From: Naganishia liquefaciens
Taxonomy: Eukaryota > Basidiomycota > Tremellomycetes > Filobasidiales > Filobasidiaceae
Length of the DNA: 64,000 nt
Assembly (NCBI GenBank): GCA_013423385.1
Contig: BLZA01000017.1
Coordinates: forward strand, 868,001-932,000
Direction: 5' to 3'
Positions 8,745 to 18,138 of the stretch are shown piece after piece. Positions within the stretch are counted from its first letter, which is position 1, and each line of letters begins with the position of its first letter. The translations under genes were made by a program, and so were the position numbers. The notes under the pieces are model-generated. The model was not told where the DNA came from. It worked only from the letters and a program-made list of their open reading frames with translations, and did not search any database.

Positions 8745-11700
8745 TCAGTATCGGTATCCGCCCGGAGGACCATCATAGCTAGGGTTGTTTCCACCGTAAC
8801 TTGGGTTGCTTCCGCCATATCCTGGTCCACCATATTGCTGTCCAGGAGGGTGGGGATGATGAGGAGGCGGTCCATCGAAATTGCCGTATTGAGGTGCTCC
8901 AGAACCGTAGCTTGGTCGATCAAAGCCAGAGTTCTGGTGCCCATAACCACCCGGTCCAGCGTTGAATCCCGAGTCGTGTGGAGGTGGACCTCCGTGGCCA
9001 AAGGCGGGGTTACCGTAAGACGGCGCACCGTAATGAGGTTCCGAACTACCACCGTAAGCTGGCTGGCCATAGTTGTTACCGCTATCGAATGAAGGTCGAG
9101 ACGCGCCATGGTTTCCTGGGTAGCCCTGCGAATGTTGATCGCCGTAAGATGTTTGTCCGTACGATTGTTGATGACCAGGCTGACCATAAGACGATTGCTG
9201 TTGGGCATACGAGTCCGAATGTCCGCCATAGGACGATTGTTGACTCGGGTAGCCTCCAGTGCCATGGTGGCCTGAATTGTGGCTCTGGTAACTTGAATCG
9301 CAATTGGCGGATCCGTACGCATGACCATAAGTCTGTCCTCCACCTCCCGTGCCGTAATCCTTTGTGTTGTCTGACGAGACAGGGTCCGCAAGAGGAGCAC
9401 CCACTGGTGCATCCCGCCAAGCATGGGCTCCGCCTGTTCCAAATCCTGGCTGACCAGGCAACTTTCCAGACATCAGATCCTGCGCGGTATTGAGGTATTG
9501 CGCTCCTGGAACATGGACTTGATGTTGCGCGAGGACGGCCTGAAGGCCTCCGTCAGGAAGTGCGCCATGCGAATGGCCGGTGGTTGTAGAGTTATCGCCG
9601 ATACGCTTGTTCCTGTTGGCCCGTACGGAATCTGCTGTCAATCTGTTCAGAATCTCTCGCTGATTGGCTAGAGCGGGTATAAGCATTGCGAACCACCTCA
9701 TTGGAGGTCTCAGACTCACATCCTTGCGACTGGAACCAATTTCGGAACTCGTCGGTCATGGCCTTTTGGATTTGACTGGATGAGTCGGGGAAGGCTGGGT
9801 GGAACAGACATTCCAGGATGTTTTCGGTAACGCTTCGAGTGTCCATTGAAGTATTGTCCCAAGCGGAGACAACGAGGCGAACAGCGTTCTCGACGATGAC
9901 TTGAGCCACTCTTCCAGCCGGTTCATTCAGTATCAAACCAAAGTGATCTTTGCTCAAGAAACTGCCAAGCAGATGTCAATGGGCAACCATGGTCAACATT
10001 TCAAGATCACTTGCCTGTGGGTAGGATCTGAAGCGTTGGGATCGTTGAAGACTTCCAACTGATCATGGGAGTTGACAATCTCTGCAGAGCTTTGCGCGAG
10101 ACCCTGCAAGCCATAAGTGTTAGTTGGTCGCTTCATCATCGTCGCCAAACTCACGTGAGTCGCAGCGGAAAGAATGGGTTTCATATACGGCTCCAGAGTG
10201 GTGAACACAAAGACATTGATGGAGTTGGTGAGCTTTTCCACGAGCGAGTTCAGGCCTGGGATCCGGTCAATCGTCACTTCGATCTTTTTCATAAAGGAGT
10301 CCCGGAAAGAAAGGATCTTCCAGAGCGTGTCGTGGCTGTACAAAGCTATATCAGCGCCGATCAAAAGGATTTTCTGACTGCACGAACAGTTCTTGAGGCG
10401 ACATCATCGAGGGATCGTTGCCACCGGGACCCGCACGCATTCTGTCAACGTCGTCCATTTCCCTGCTCAATTCGCTGCCTCCGCCACCCGGAATTTGACC
10501 GAGCAAGGTTCGCAGATTCTGGGCGCTGGGATCACCTCGAGAGCTGTTCACCTTGGCGTTCAAGTCAGAAACAGAGGCTTCGCTGAGATGATCGCCAGCT
10601 TCGCCCATCAAGGAGTGAATCTGTCATTGGCGATCGTCAATTGTACTCTCCTGAATCAACGGCGGTTCACTACGCACAAAATCGGATCCTCCAAAAGTTC
10701 CGGTGACAAGAATGGGTACACGTCGACCATTAGGAGCTTGAATGCGGACATTTCGGCCCACATGCGCAAAAACTTCTTCGTGGCCCATAGCCTGCAGCGT
10801 CAGTTCACACCAGTTACTGTGAGCGGTAACTATCACCGGAAATTAGTTCAGTAATCTTCTGAAAGGCCAAGGAGACTCACAGTCCTCTAGAGTATGAAGA
10901 GCTTGTCCAAGCAATCTGTAGGCCTCGTATTCGTCGTCTTTCGAGCCGCCGTTGCGCGCCTGTCGACCGTGATGAATGCATGCTTCGAGAACTCGTCGCA
11001 CGAGACTTTTAGAGGTATCCCATGAGTTCCCCTCTGGAAAAGCGGTCAGCAGTGGCTTCGCCGCAAAATTTCTGGCTGTTTACCATTGGCAATGTCTGCG
11101 GCCGGATTGGGTTAGCATTGTCCTTACCAATAGTACGAAATGTATCTCACAGTTCTTCATTCCGGTTCTGGGATCAACTTCAAGCTCTCGAGGATCTACG
11201 GGACCCCTCAAGCGGGGATCATATCTCCTGGCATCTTCTCCATCTGCATAACCCTTGGGGTTGTCAATGTGCTCGGTCGGAAGGTAGCAACCCAGTCGCT
11301 CCTTGGTAACCTCAAATTCCCCCGTAGCGTAACCGTGAGCCAGGAATCCCAAAGCCTTACAAAGGACGTCAGAAACGCTTCGTTTGGCCTTGAAGGGATA
11401 CTGACCATGCAGATATTGAGAATGGTTTGAAGAGGAACTTTCTTGAGCGCACCGACATCGACAGCTTGAGAGTAGTCTCGAAGCCTAACCGGAAGTGTGA
11501 GTTTGACGCACTAGATGACACGATGAGGCGTTGCTACTCACCAGTTACTGTCAATCGACGAATTCAATAGCGATCAGACAGATGCGACGATTTCCGTCAA
11601 TTTGCTTACCCAAAGTAGACTCTCTGTAACGAGTTTAGCCATAATAAATGAATTGCAATGCTTCTCTGCCGTGAGATGTGACATACCTTGACGTCAAGCG

Positions 11701-12108
11701 GGGAGAACTTTTTCGCTCCGAGAGCCAGGAAGCCACCTCCTGCCGCCTTGGCTATCTTTTCCAACACATCTAATAGGAGCGGAGTCAGCGGCCGGGAAGC
11801 AGAGATCTTGTACCTGCCTCGACGCTACCGTGCACGTACCTTCGATATCGCCGTGTCGGTACGCTTTACCTATTAAAGTAAGGCTGCTTCAGAGACAGGG
11901 TGAGAATTCATCTGTGGCGGCACTTGCCCTCGAGATAAGCATGGCCGGGGATATTTCCTGATGAAGCAAAAGCGATATGAAAATGATCGTCCGAGTGAGA
12001 TTTGCTTGATTCCTTACCTGCACCGAATGCATACGAGCCTGGCAAGAATGCTAGAACGACCAATAAGGCCAAAGGTAGGATCATGATGGATCCCATTGAC
12101 CTGGTCAT
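8745..12108 (-). CDS. het-C: Het-C family (heterokaryon incompatibility protein C) with Gly/Tyr/Gln-rich C-terminal tail
   Basis: Sixteen exons add up to 840 aa: 12018-12108, 11928-11957, 11840-11869, 11687-11769, 11610-11623, 11542-11547, 11406-11484, 11151-11355, 11084-11095, 10881-11033, 10678-10829, 10388-10620, 10155-10335, 10015-10103, 9720-9961, 8745-9667. It has a signal peptide (MTRSMGSIMILPLALLVV) ending at SYAFGAG. Het-C domain marks follow: HGDIEDVLEKIA, FGNWLRDYSQAVDVG, FLAHGYATGEFEVT, EHIDNPKGYA, LEDFTAHSNWCELTL. The last 220 residues are rich in SYGQ/GYG, such as QQSSYGQPGHQQSYGQ. In Neurospora, het-c encodes a membrane-associated protein with a glycine-rich tail that controls vegetative incompatibility; here only family identity is claimed. 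Two introns (11870-11927 and 9962-10014) use GCAAGT donors. Exons of 14, 6 and 12 nt are needed for conserved residues. Confidence 0.93.
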
Positions 12109-12919
12109 TTCGTTGTGGGCTGGATTAGAGAAACGACCCCTGGTTTGAAGTCTGAGGATTTAACAGTCCAGGCGTAGTGCTGGAACAAACAGATGAGGTC
12201 TTATGTGTGCTGGTATGGCCGGATCGTATTCCACTGGAGTTGTATTTGCGCCAAAGATTTCGAAGCGACTTGTGAAGTGATGCCCAGCCGACACAGCCAT
12301 GTCGATAGCTCCCATCGACCGCTTCATAATGACAGGAATGACGAATCGCGGATTGCCAGCCGAAAACTAAAGCTTGGATGTCCGCGTCCGTTCTCGTGGC
12401 GAACGCTACAACTACGCTTCAACGACACTCAAGCTTACATGCCTGGCGTTCTGCCTTGCATATGATCCGCACAATCACAAATGCTTCAATACACCAGTAG
12501 CGTCTTACTTCTCCGTTTCGCTGCTGCTAGATAACCTCGCCTTCGACTTCCGGTAACGCCCTACTCGACTGTTCGGCGTCCGACTCAATTCTGCGTCCCG
12601 TCAACGCTCTGTCATCCAACTGCACCAGCGTTCAGGTGGCATCGGCTATGACCGAGAAGGATCACACCTTGAGGCAATATTCCATACTCGCAATCAAAAT
12701 AGAGACATTCAAAGCCCATATCACAACAACAATTAGGTTCGCGAGAGGTTCTCCGTCATCGTTTCTGCAAAAGCGATGACATAGTCCCACCTTAAACTAT
12801 GCGCAGCTTTGTCGGTGCCCCATTGCATTATGGTGGCTCAGTCGCTGCATGAGGCATGAGTATAGCCTGCTTCCTGGCACGATACATAATGAGCACATAC
12901 AACTGTTATGCGCACCGTC
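12109..12919. other. Intergenic region upstream of Het-C
   Basis: This 0.8 kb lies between the Het-C start and the 3' end of the next minus-strand gene. It should contain the Het-C promoter. Short open frames exist on the plus strand but show no domain. Confidence 0.45.
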
Positions 12920-13664
12920 TTAATCGTGGTACATCTTGTTAAACTTCTCCACTAATGCCGGATCGTCCTGGAAAGGACAGATCAGTGCACAACAGCAGAA
13001 CTCTGATGACAGGGCTCACCCTGTATCGTTGTTGGAAACCCGTGAATCCCTCCCGCAAAACCAAGACTTCCTGCCTTGAATCCGGGTTGAGCTGTTTTTG
13101 GATCTCGGAATAGATCTGGACAGCAAGGTTATCAGTATTTAATCAGACATATTACCTATCCTGAAGCACTCACACGAGCAGCCTTCGGACCCCTGGACCG
13201 ATAGAACCGAAGCAAGAAAGTTCAGCTTTGCGTTATGGACATTCGCTCGTTAGTGCTCACCGCTGCTGAGACAATGCGCAGTCTGCCCGTTTCAATGAGC
13301 TTCAGCGTGATACCGCTATCAAGGCGTCGCGATGTACACACGGAATACGATTTTGGGCACTGAAGTATTGACAGTAAATAAATAGCAGCTTCCGGCGGAC
13401 CCGTCGGAACTCACCCTCTTCATACTGTCTGACCAGCTCCGTCACGTTCTGGGTAAAGCTCTCGCTCGGGCTGTTCACCGCCCCCTTTATGTTTCCACCT
13501 GATAGAAAGTCAGAAGTTCTAATAGGCCGGAACATGAGCCGAATCTCACCGACAAAGTCATCATCCCGCACATCAATCACCTGTACCTCTTTGGGATCAT
13601 TCTTCTTGACGATTTCCGCCAGCTCCTGCGCGTTAATGTATTGAAAGGACGGCGTGAAGGACAT
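12920..13664 (-). CDS. Rhodanese-like Cdc25/Ych1-type phosphatase or arsenate reductase
   Basis: Seven exons (13550-13664, 13415-13498, 13342-13359, 13261-13282, 13174-13192, 13020-13115, 12920-12967) give 133 aa. The order is an INAQELAEIV start, VQVIDVRDDDFVGG (rhodanese cation-type strand), then the active site HCALSQQRGPKAA, a CX5R loop of the Cdc25/Ych1/Acr2 subgroup, and a helix ending GFTGFQQRY. Such small single-domain proteins are phosphatases (Ibp1, Ych1) or arsenate reductases (Acr2); the sequence alone does not decide. The loop is assembled from three tiny exons of 18, 22 and 19 nt. An in-frame ATG at 13715 would add 17 residues (MRIRCSVLRQFNRSIS), which look like a mitochondrial presequence. 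I chose 13664 because the domain begins there. Confidence 0.87.
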
Positions 13665-13715
13665 TTCGGAGATGGATCTGTTGAACTGGCGTAGGACAGA
13701 ACACCGGATTCGCAT

Positions 13716-15577
13716 CAATTGCGGGTCTGTCTACCAGAAAACTATATGTGGCATTGAGATAGATCATGAAGCAACTTGCAGTTGTGAATTCGAGTTCGAT
13801 TGCGTGACGGCGGATGCAGTTGAGCTTTGGATTCGTATGACAACTTTCGCGATAGATTAAGCTAAATTCCAAGGTGACAAGTTCGTGCTCCATGCTTCAT
13901 GCGTGCTATAGACTGATCTATCGCATAGAAGTACTGTAAAATAGGACCGCTGATGGGCTATCATCTTGAGTAGATGTACGTCCCTCCCAGGAGCGATATG
14001 ATAAAGGATGACACGAAGTAAGCGCAAGTACATTTATCTGCAATACTACAAGACAATCAACTTCCATAGAACAGCTCCTAAACGCATTTGCATCCACCTT
14101 GAGCCAACCTGGCGATCCTCGCAAACTTCTCCGTTTCGAACGGATCGATCTACGCGAGTCGCTGGTCGCTGATGAGAAATAACAACTAAAGGAGTTATAT
14201 CTCACCTCCTCTATGCCTTCGCATCTGCGCGTCTGCGGAGCACTCCCCCACGACTGGTTCACGACTTCGAAGTCTTGCAATCCGGATGGTGCCACGGCAG
14301 GACAGAAAAGCCTGAAGATGTCCATATCCTAGAAATTGAGATCTGAGTAGTGTTCCCAGTGCGTGGATCGCTCAAGAGGACGAAGGCATCTCTGAGGCTG
14401 CTGTTGCTTGGTCGCATGAGCTGACAACAGCCCGCGAGAAATTGCGAAGGGGCTTGTTAATACTGTACGTCATTGTCCAAGCTCAAATGTCTCAGATCTC
14501 TCGCGTTGTTTCCACCCTTTTTCCACCTTTATGAGCCATGAAAACCAGCTTGATAGCCTCGAGCGGTTCGCTGCATCGCTTCAAAAGTTCCCATTGCGGT
14601 GGAATGTGGGTGTTCAAGGCATGCCGCCATATTCAAAGTAGACCGGGTCAATGTTGCACCTATCCTGTCCACACGATCTATACCATACCAATGTACATTC
14701 CGCCAATTACCTAAGGTTCCTCAGAAAAAGCTTTTCGAGCTTCGAGACGTCCCTAGATCCCTAGAGTTGCTCTTTTTCACACCGATTAACACAGCTGCTA
14801 ACACCCTTAATCAACGCTCAGTTCGCACCAGACGGCCAGATTCAAGTGGGCGCAGAGCTTGGAGCGGTCATCCCGAAACACTTCTCCTGGAATGCGCAGT
14901 ACAGCGCGGACGTGAGCTACATACGTGGTCTCGGGAGGCTTTTACTGAAACGCGAACATCTCGAAGGGAGCAGCCATTGGACCGCTGATGGGACCAGCGG
15001 GCTTACCAACGGCATGTAGGCCGCCGCTCTGGGGGCAAGAGCACCGATTCCCATCAAAATGCTCGTGAAGACTATGCAGGCTTCCGCAGGCGCTGTTGCG
15101 CGCGCTAGAAGCTGGCCAGCTTGAGCCCCGCGGAGAAAGGCGAGTCTTTATCAGCCGATGGGCCCACGCAGACATTTGTGCAACATGACGAGGGTGAAGG
15201 AGACGCCTTCCATCGGCTACATCGGCCCATGAGGTCGTGGGATCGCAGAGTCTGCGGCGAATGAGCTGGGGAAGACACTATACGCCTCTCGCGGTTACAT
15301 TATACTTGTCTCTTGGCATCATCTGCTGAATATATAGAAACACGATCCACACACATCCCTGCCGTTGATTCGTCAACATTTCTGCTGCCAACAGGTCTTC
15401 TCAGCCCAAGTGTCTGTGACTTTCATCCTTCCACACGAACGCAGACGATAAAGGACGAATTCCAGAAGTCTATCGAGTCTATCGCCAGCTCCGAAGTCGT
15501 GCTTTATAAAGAGGACAAGTGACAACACATCGCGAATCACAGGCAATAGCAAACCGGGTGCCTATTTTTCAAACACC
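13716..15577. other. Mostly non-coding interval with one weak gene candidate
   Basis: Apart from the minus-strand candidate at about 14080-14325, I see no coherent gene in this 1.9 kb. A TATA-like stretch (TTTATAAAG) lies at about 15503, 75 bp upstream of the small plus-strand gene that follows, and fits a core promoter for it. An open frame at 15313-15522 has no ATG at its start and no family signature. Confidence 0.4.
14080..14325 (-). CDS. Possible small protein gene, weakly supported
   Basis: An ATG at 14325 opens a frame of 40 residues with protein-like composition (MDIFRLFCPAVAPSG, then DFEVVNQSWGSAPQTRRC), ending at a GTGAGA donor. A CAG acceptor a few tens of bases on continues an open frame. 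No family is recognised, the 3' end is undefined, and the boundaries given are approximate. It may be chance. Confidence 0.2.
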
Positions 15578-15853
15578 ATGTTGAACCCCGCATCCAAGAC
15601 TTTTTCGATTCGAAGACTTCAGGGCTTGTGCAAGACCAAGTGAGTGGTCCGCTATCGTGATCCTGGTCTCTTTTACTGATTTCTCGCCTGAAGTGCCCCC
15701 GGAATTTCGTTTGTTCCTCCCTCGACGCCCAAGCGCGCACCGACCCCTGCTCTGAAACCGAACCGCAACGTCAGCCCGATCGCATCGGCCACCATGTACG
15801 GCACCAAAGCTGGGTCCCAGGGTACCGGTCAATGGGCCTCGATGGGCAAGTAG
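15578..15853 (+). CDS. Small protein of 73 aa with presequence-like N terminus, unknown function
   Basis: Two exons, 15578-15639 and 15694-15853, join in phase across a GTGAGT...AAG intron of 54 nt. The ATG has an ACACCATG context. The N terminus MLNPASKTFSIRRLQGLCK is rich in Arg, Lys, Ser and Leu and lacks acidic residues, as expected for a mitochondrial presequence. The rest is Pro/Ala/Ser-rich (PSTPKRAPTPALKPN) and ends GTGQWASMGK. No family recognised. A TATA-like element about 75 bp upstream supports transcription. It could also be the last two exons of a longer gene. Confidence 0.5.
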
Positions 15854-16274
15854 GCGTCCGTGACCCCATCAACCAGCAAGGCGAAAGGAGCAGTGAAGGC
15901 AACCGACTGTATCATCTCCACTGTATTATTAATCTGAAACTCGAACTGTATCGGTCACAAACCAAATCGTTGTATGAATTAGTTGCATCATCGACAAGAT
16001 GAATCGAAACGATGTCAAACACAGCAAACGTTGCCATTCAGCACACATGGCGTGCTGCGTATCCCAGCTGACTGCAACATTATGCCTATTCACCTCTATT
16101 GAAGGACCCATGTACAAAGGCGATGTGAATGTCTATGCGTTCGTTCGAAGGCTCGACAGTCTTATTCGCGTAAACATATGCGCCTGGTCAAAACCTAGAA
16201 CGGCAGACGAGAATCTAGATACAAGTGGGGATCGCGTCCATGTCTTGGTACATTTGCCTCGGCATGTCAGGTAC
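15854..16274. other. Convergent intergenic region
   Basis: This 0.4 kb separates the 3' ends of the small plus-strand gene and the minus-strand J-protein gene. Nothing beyond shared terminators is expected or seen. Confidence 0.45.
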
Positions 16275-17834
16275 TTATTCTGTGAATGACAAGGGCATCA
16301 GCGGCCAGATGCAAATCCTTCCTCAAAAAACTTACGCTGAGCACATTGCACGCCCGGTCCACCACCTCGCATCTCATCGTCCTCATCTTCATCCATCGCC
16401 TCGGCGCCGCTCTTCTGCCTCTCTGTGGGCTCCTGGAGGAACACCTCCTCGACCTCGTGCTTGGCCGGAATCTTGGCCATAGGTTTCCTGGGCGGCAGGG
16501 CCTGCTCGAGAGCCGCCATTTGTTCGGTAGACAGACTGTCGGGGAACTTGACGGACAGTTTGACGTAGAGGTTGCCGTGGTTGTGATGTCGGTGCGAGGG
16601 CATACCCTGACCCTGAATGACCTTGAGAACGCCTGAAAGAAAGGGGTTAGCAAGAGTCGGAAGACAGTGGTGCAGGCGCCACTTACCCGGCTTGATGATC
16701 TCTCCAGCCGTTATTTGAACCTTTAATGTACGGTCGTCCAAGTGCTCGATCGCAAACTCTCCGCCGGCTAACGCAGTCAACAAGTCGATCTCAGCCTCGC
16801 AGAACAAGTCGTCGCCCTTGCGCTGGAACCGCGGGTGATCCTTTTCCTCGACGACAAAGATGACATCTCCCGGCTCGATGCCCGGCGACTGATCGCTCTC
16901 TCCCGGAAACTTGATCTGCTGGCCGCTCTTCATTCCCTTGTCAATGTGCACCTCGAGCACTTTGCGTTCCTGCTGCGTCTTCTTGCCGTTGCACTGCTTG
17001 CATCGATTCTTAGGGTCGACGATCTCACCCGTTCCATCACAGTCGCCACACGGCTGCTGGATCTGCTGGACCATGGGACCGAGCTGTCGAAGGGTAACTC
17101 GAACACCCTGGCCATGACACGCCGAACACTCCTTGACGGCACCCTTCTTTCCGCCGAGTCCATCACAGCCCTTGCACAAGACCGACTTTGAAAGCGCGAG
17201 CTTCTGCACCTTGCCCTTGTAGAGGTCCTCCAAGCTGACTGAGATCCTGTGCACGAGGTCCTTTCCACGCCGCGGGCCTTGCGGTCGACCACCGCCACCG
17301 CCGCCGCCGAAGAATCCACCACCACCGCCAAAGAGCTGCGAGAACAGGTCACTGCCGTCCATTCCGCCGGGCATACCGCCACCGCCTTCCAGACCGGCCT
17401 TTCCGTGGGTGTCGTATCTTCCGAAGGTGATGAGCTCGGCACAGATCAGCGTGCATCAGCGGAGACTCACAGTTGTCGCTTGTCGTCATCCGATAAGATT
17501 TCGTAGGCATTCTGCAAAGCCTGGTACTTTTCCTTGTCACCACCCTTGTCTGGGTGCTCCCTCAATGCTCTGGAAGCAAAAGTCAGCTGCGTGGACTCAT
17601 GCGCAACGAACAGGTAAGCTCACTTCATACGGAAAGCCTTCTTGATTTCGGCGGACGAGGCTCCGGGCTTGACGCCGAGCAAGTCACTGTAAGACGCAAG
17701 GTCAGCCGAGTCTCAAGCAAGAGCAAGGTTGAAGACATACTAGAATTCACTGCATTCCCAACGCCATCGAACGGCATCCCAATCAGCACAAGCTCATCTG
17801 CCCCTCTCCCGAGTACGTACGTTTCCCTGACCAT
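16275..17834 (-). CDS. YDJ1: Type I (class A) J-domain co-chaperone, Ydj1/DNAJA homologue
   Basis: Seven coding exons (17821-17834, 17741-17749, 17624-17686, 17471-17569, 16687-17417, 16336-16632, 16275-16279) give 405 aa. Order: J domain with HPD in the REHPDKGG loop; Gly/Phe region (GGGGGFFGGGGGGG); four cysteine repeats CKGCDGLG, CSACHGQG, CGDCDGTG and CKQCNGKK that bind two zincs; two beta-barrel client domains; acidic tail; and C-terminal CAQQ, a CaaX box for farnesylation. It stimulates Hsp70 ATPase and delivers clients in the cytosol and at the ER surface. A 9-nt exon supplies the Glu-Phe part of the N-terminal MVRETEFYDLLG. The final exon is 5 nt and completes the last Gln and stop. 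If the 56-nt intron is kept, the terminus becomes CAQRKFFEEGFASGR and the CaaX box is lost. Confidence 0.94.
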
Positions 17835-18138
17835 TTTTGTGAGTTGATTTCTTCTCCGCTATAGTATTCCGACAAGACGCGGAAGGTATACGATGCGAAA
17901 GGTCGACTGTTTAATGCGATACACGGCCAAAATTGCTTTTCAATTACAATACCGCCACGCCAGTTCACAGTTCAATCCTTTCAAGAGTATCGACGTTCTG
18001 GCAAAAGTGCGGAATCAAAGTGGTCAAACAGTCCGACGAATTTTCCAGAGACAGGGGAATTTGCGAGCGGGCGCACCCTGAACGCGTCGGGCATAGGCTA
18101 CAGGATGCGGTACAGTAAAACGCCGAGCCGGCGCACGG
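17835..18138. other. Intergenic region between UNG and YDJ1 genes
   Basis: About 0.3 kb between the UNG 3' end and the YDJ1 start, both minus strand. It must contain the YDJ1 promoter. No heat-shock-element array is obvious by eye. Confidence 0.4.

Noticed and set aside
8726-9493. Long open frames in other frames and on the opposite strand of the Het-C tail (up to 238 codons)
   Set aside because: They are products of the repetitive SYG/GYG codons of the Het-C tail; none has a domain or its own splice logic.
10065-10586. 173-codon plus-strand frame
   Set aside because: It lies antisense to Het-C exons with strong family conservation; no signature of its own.
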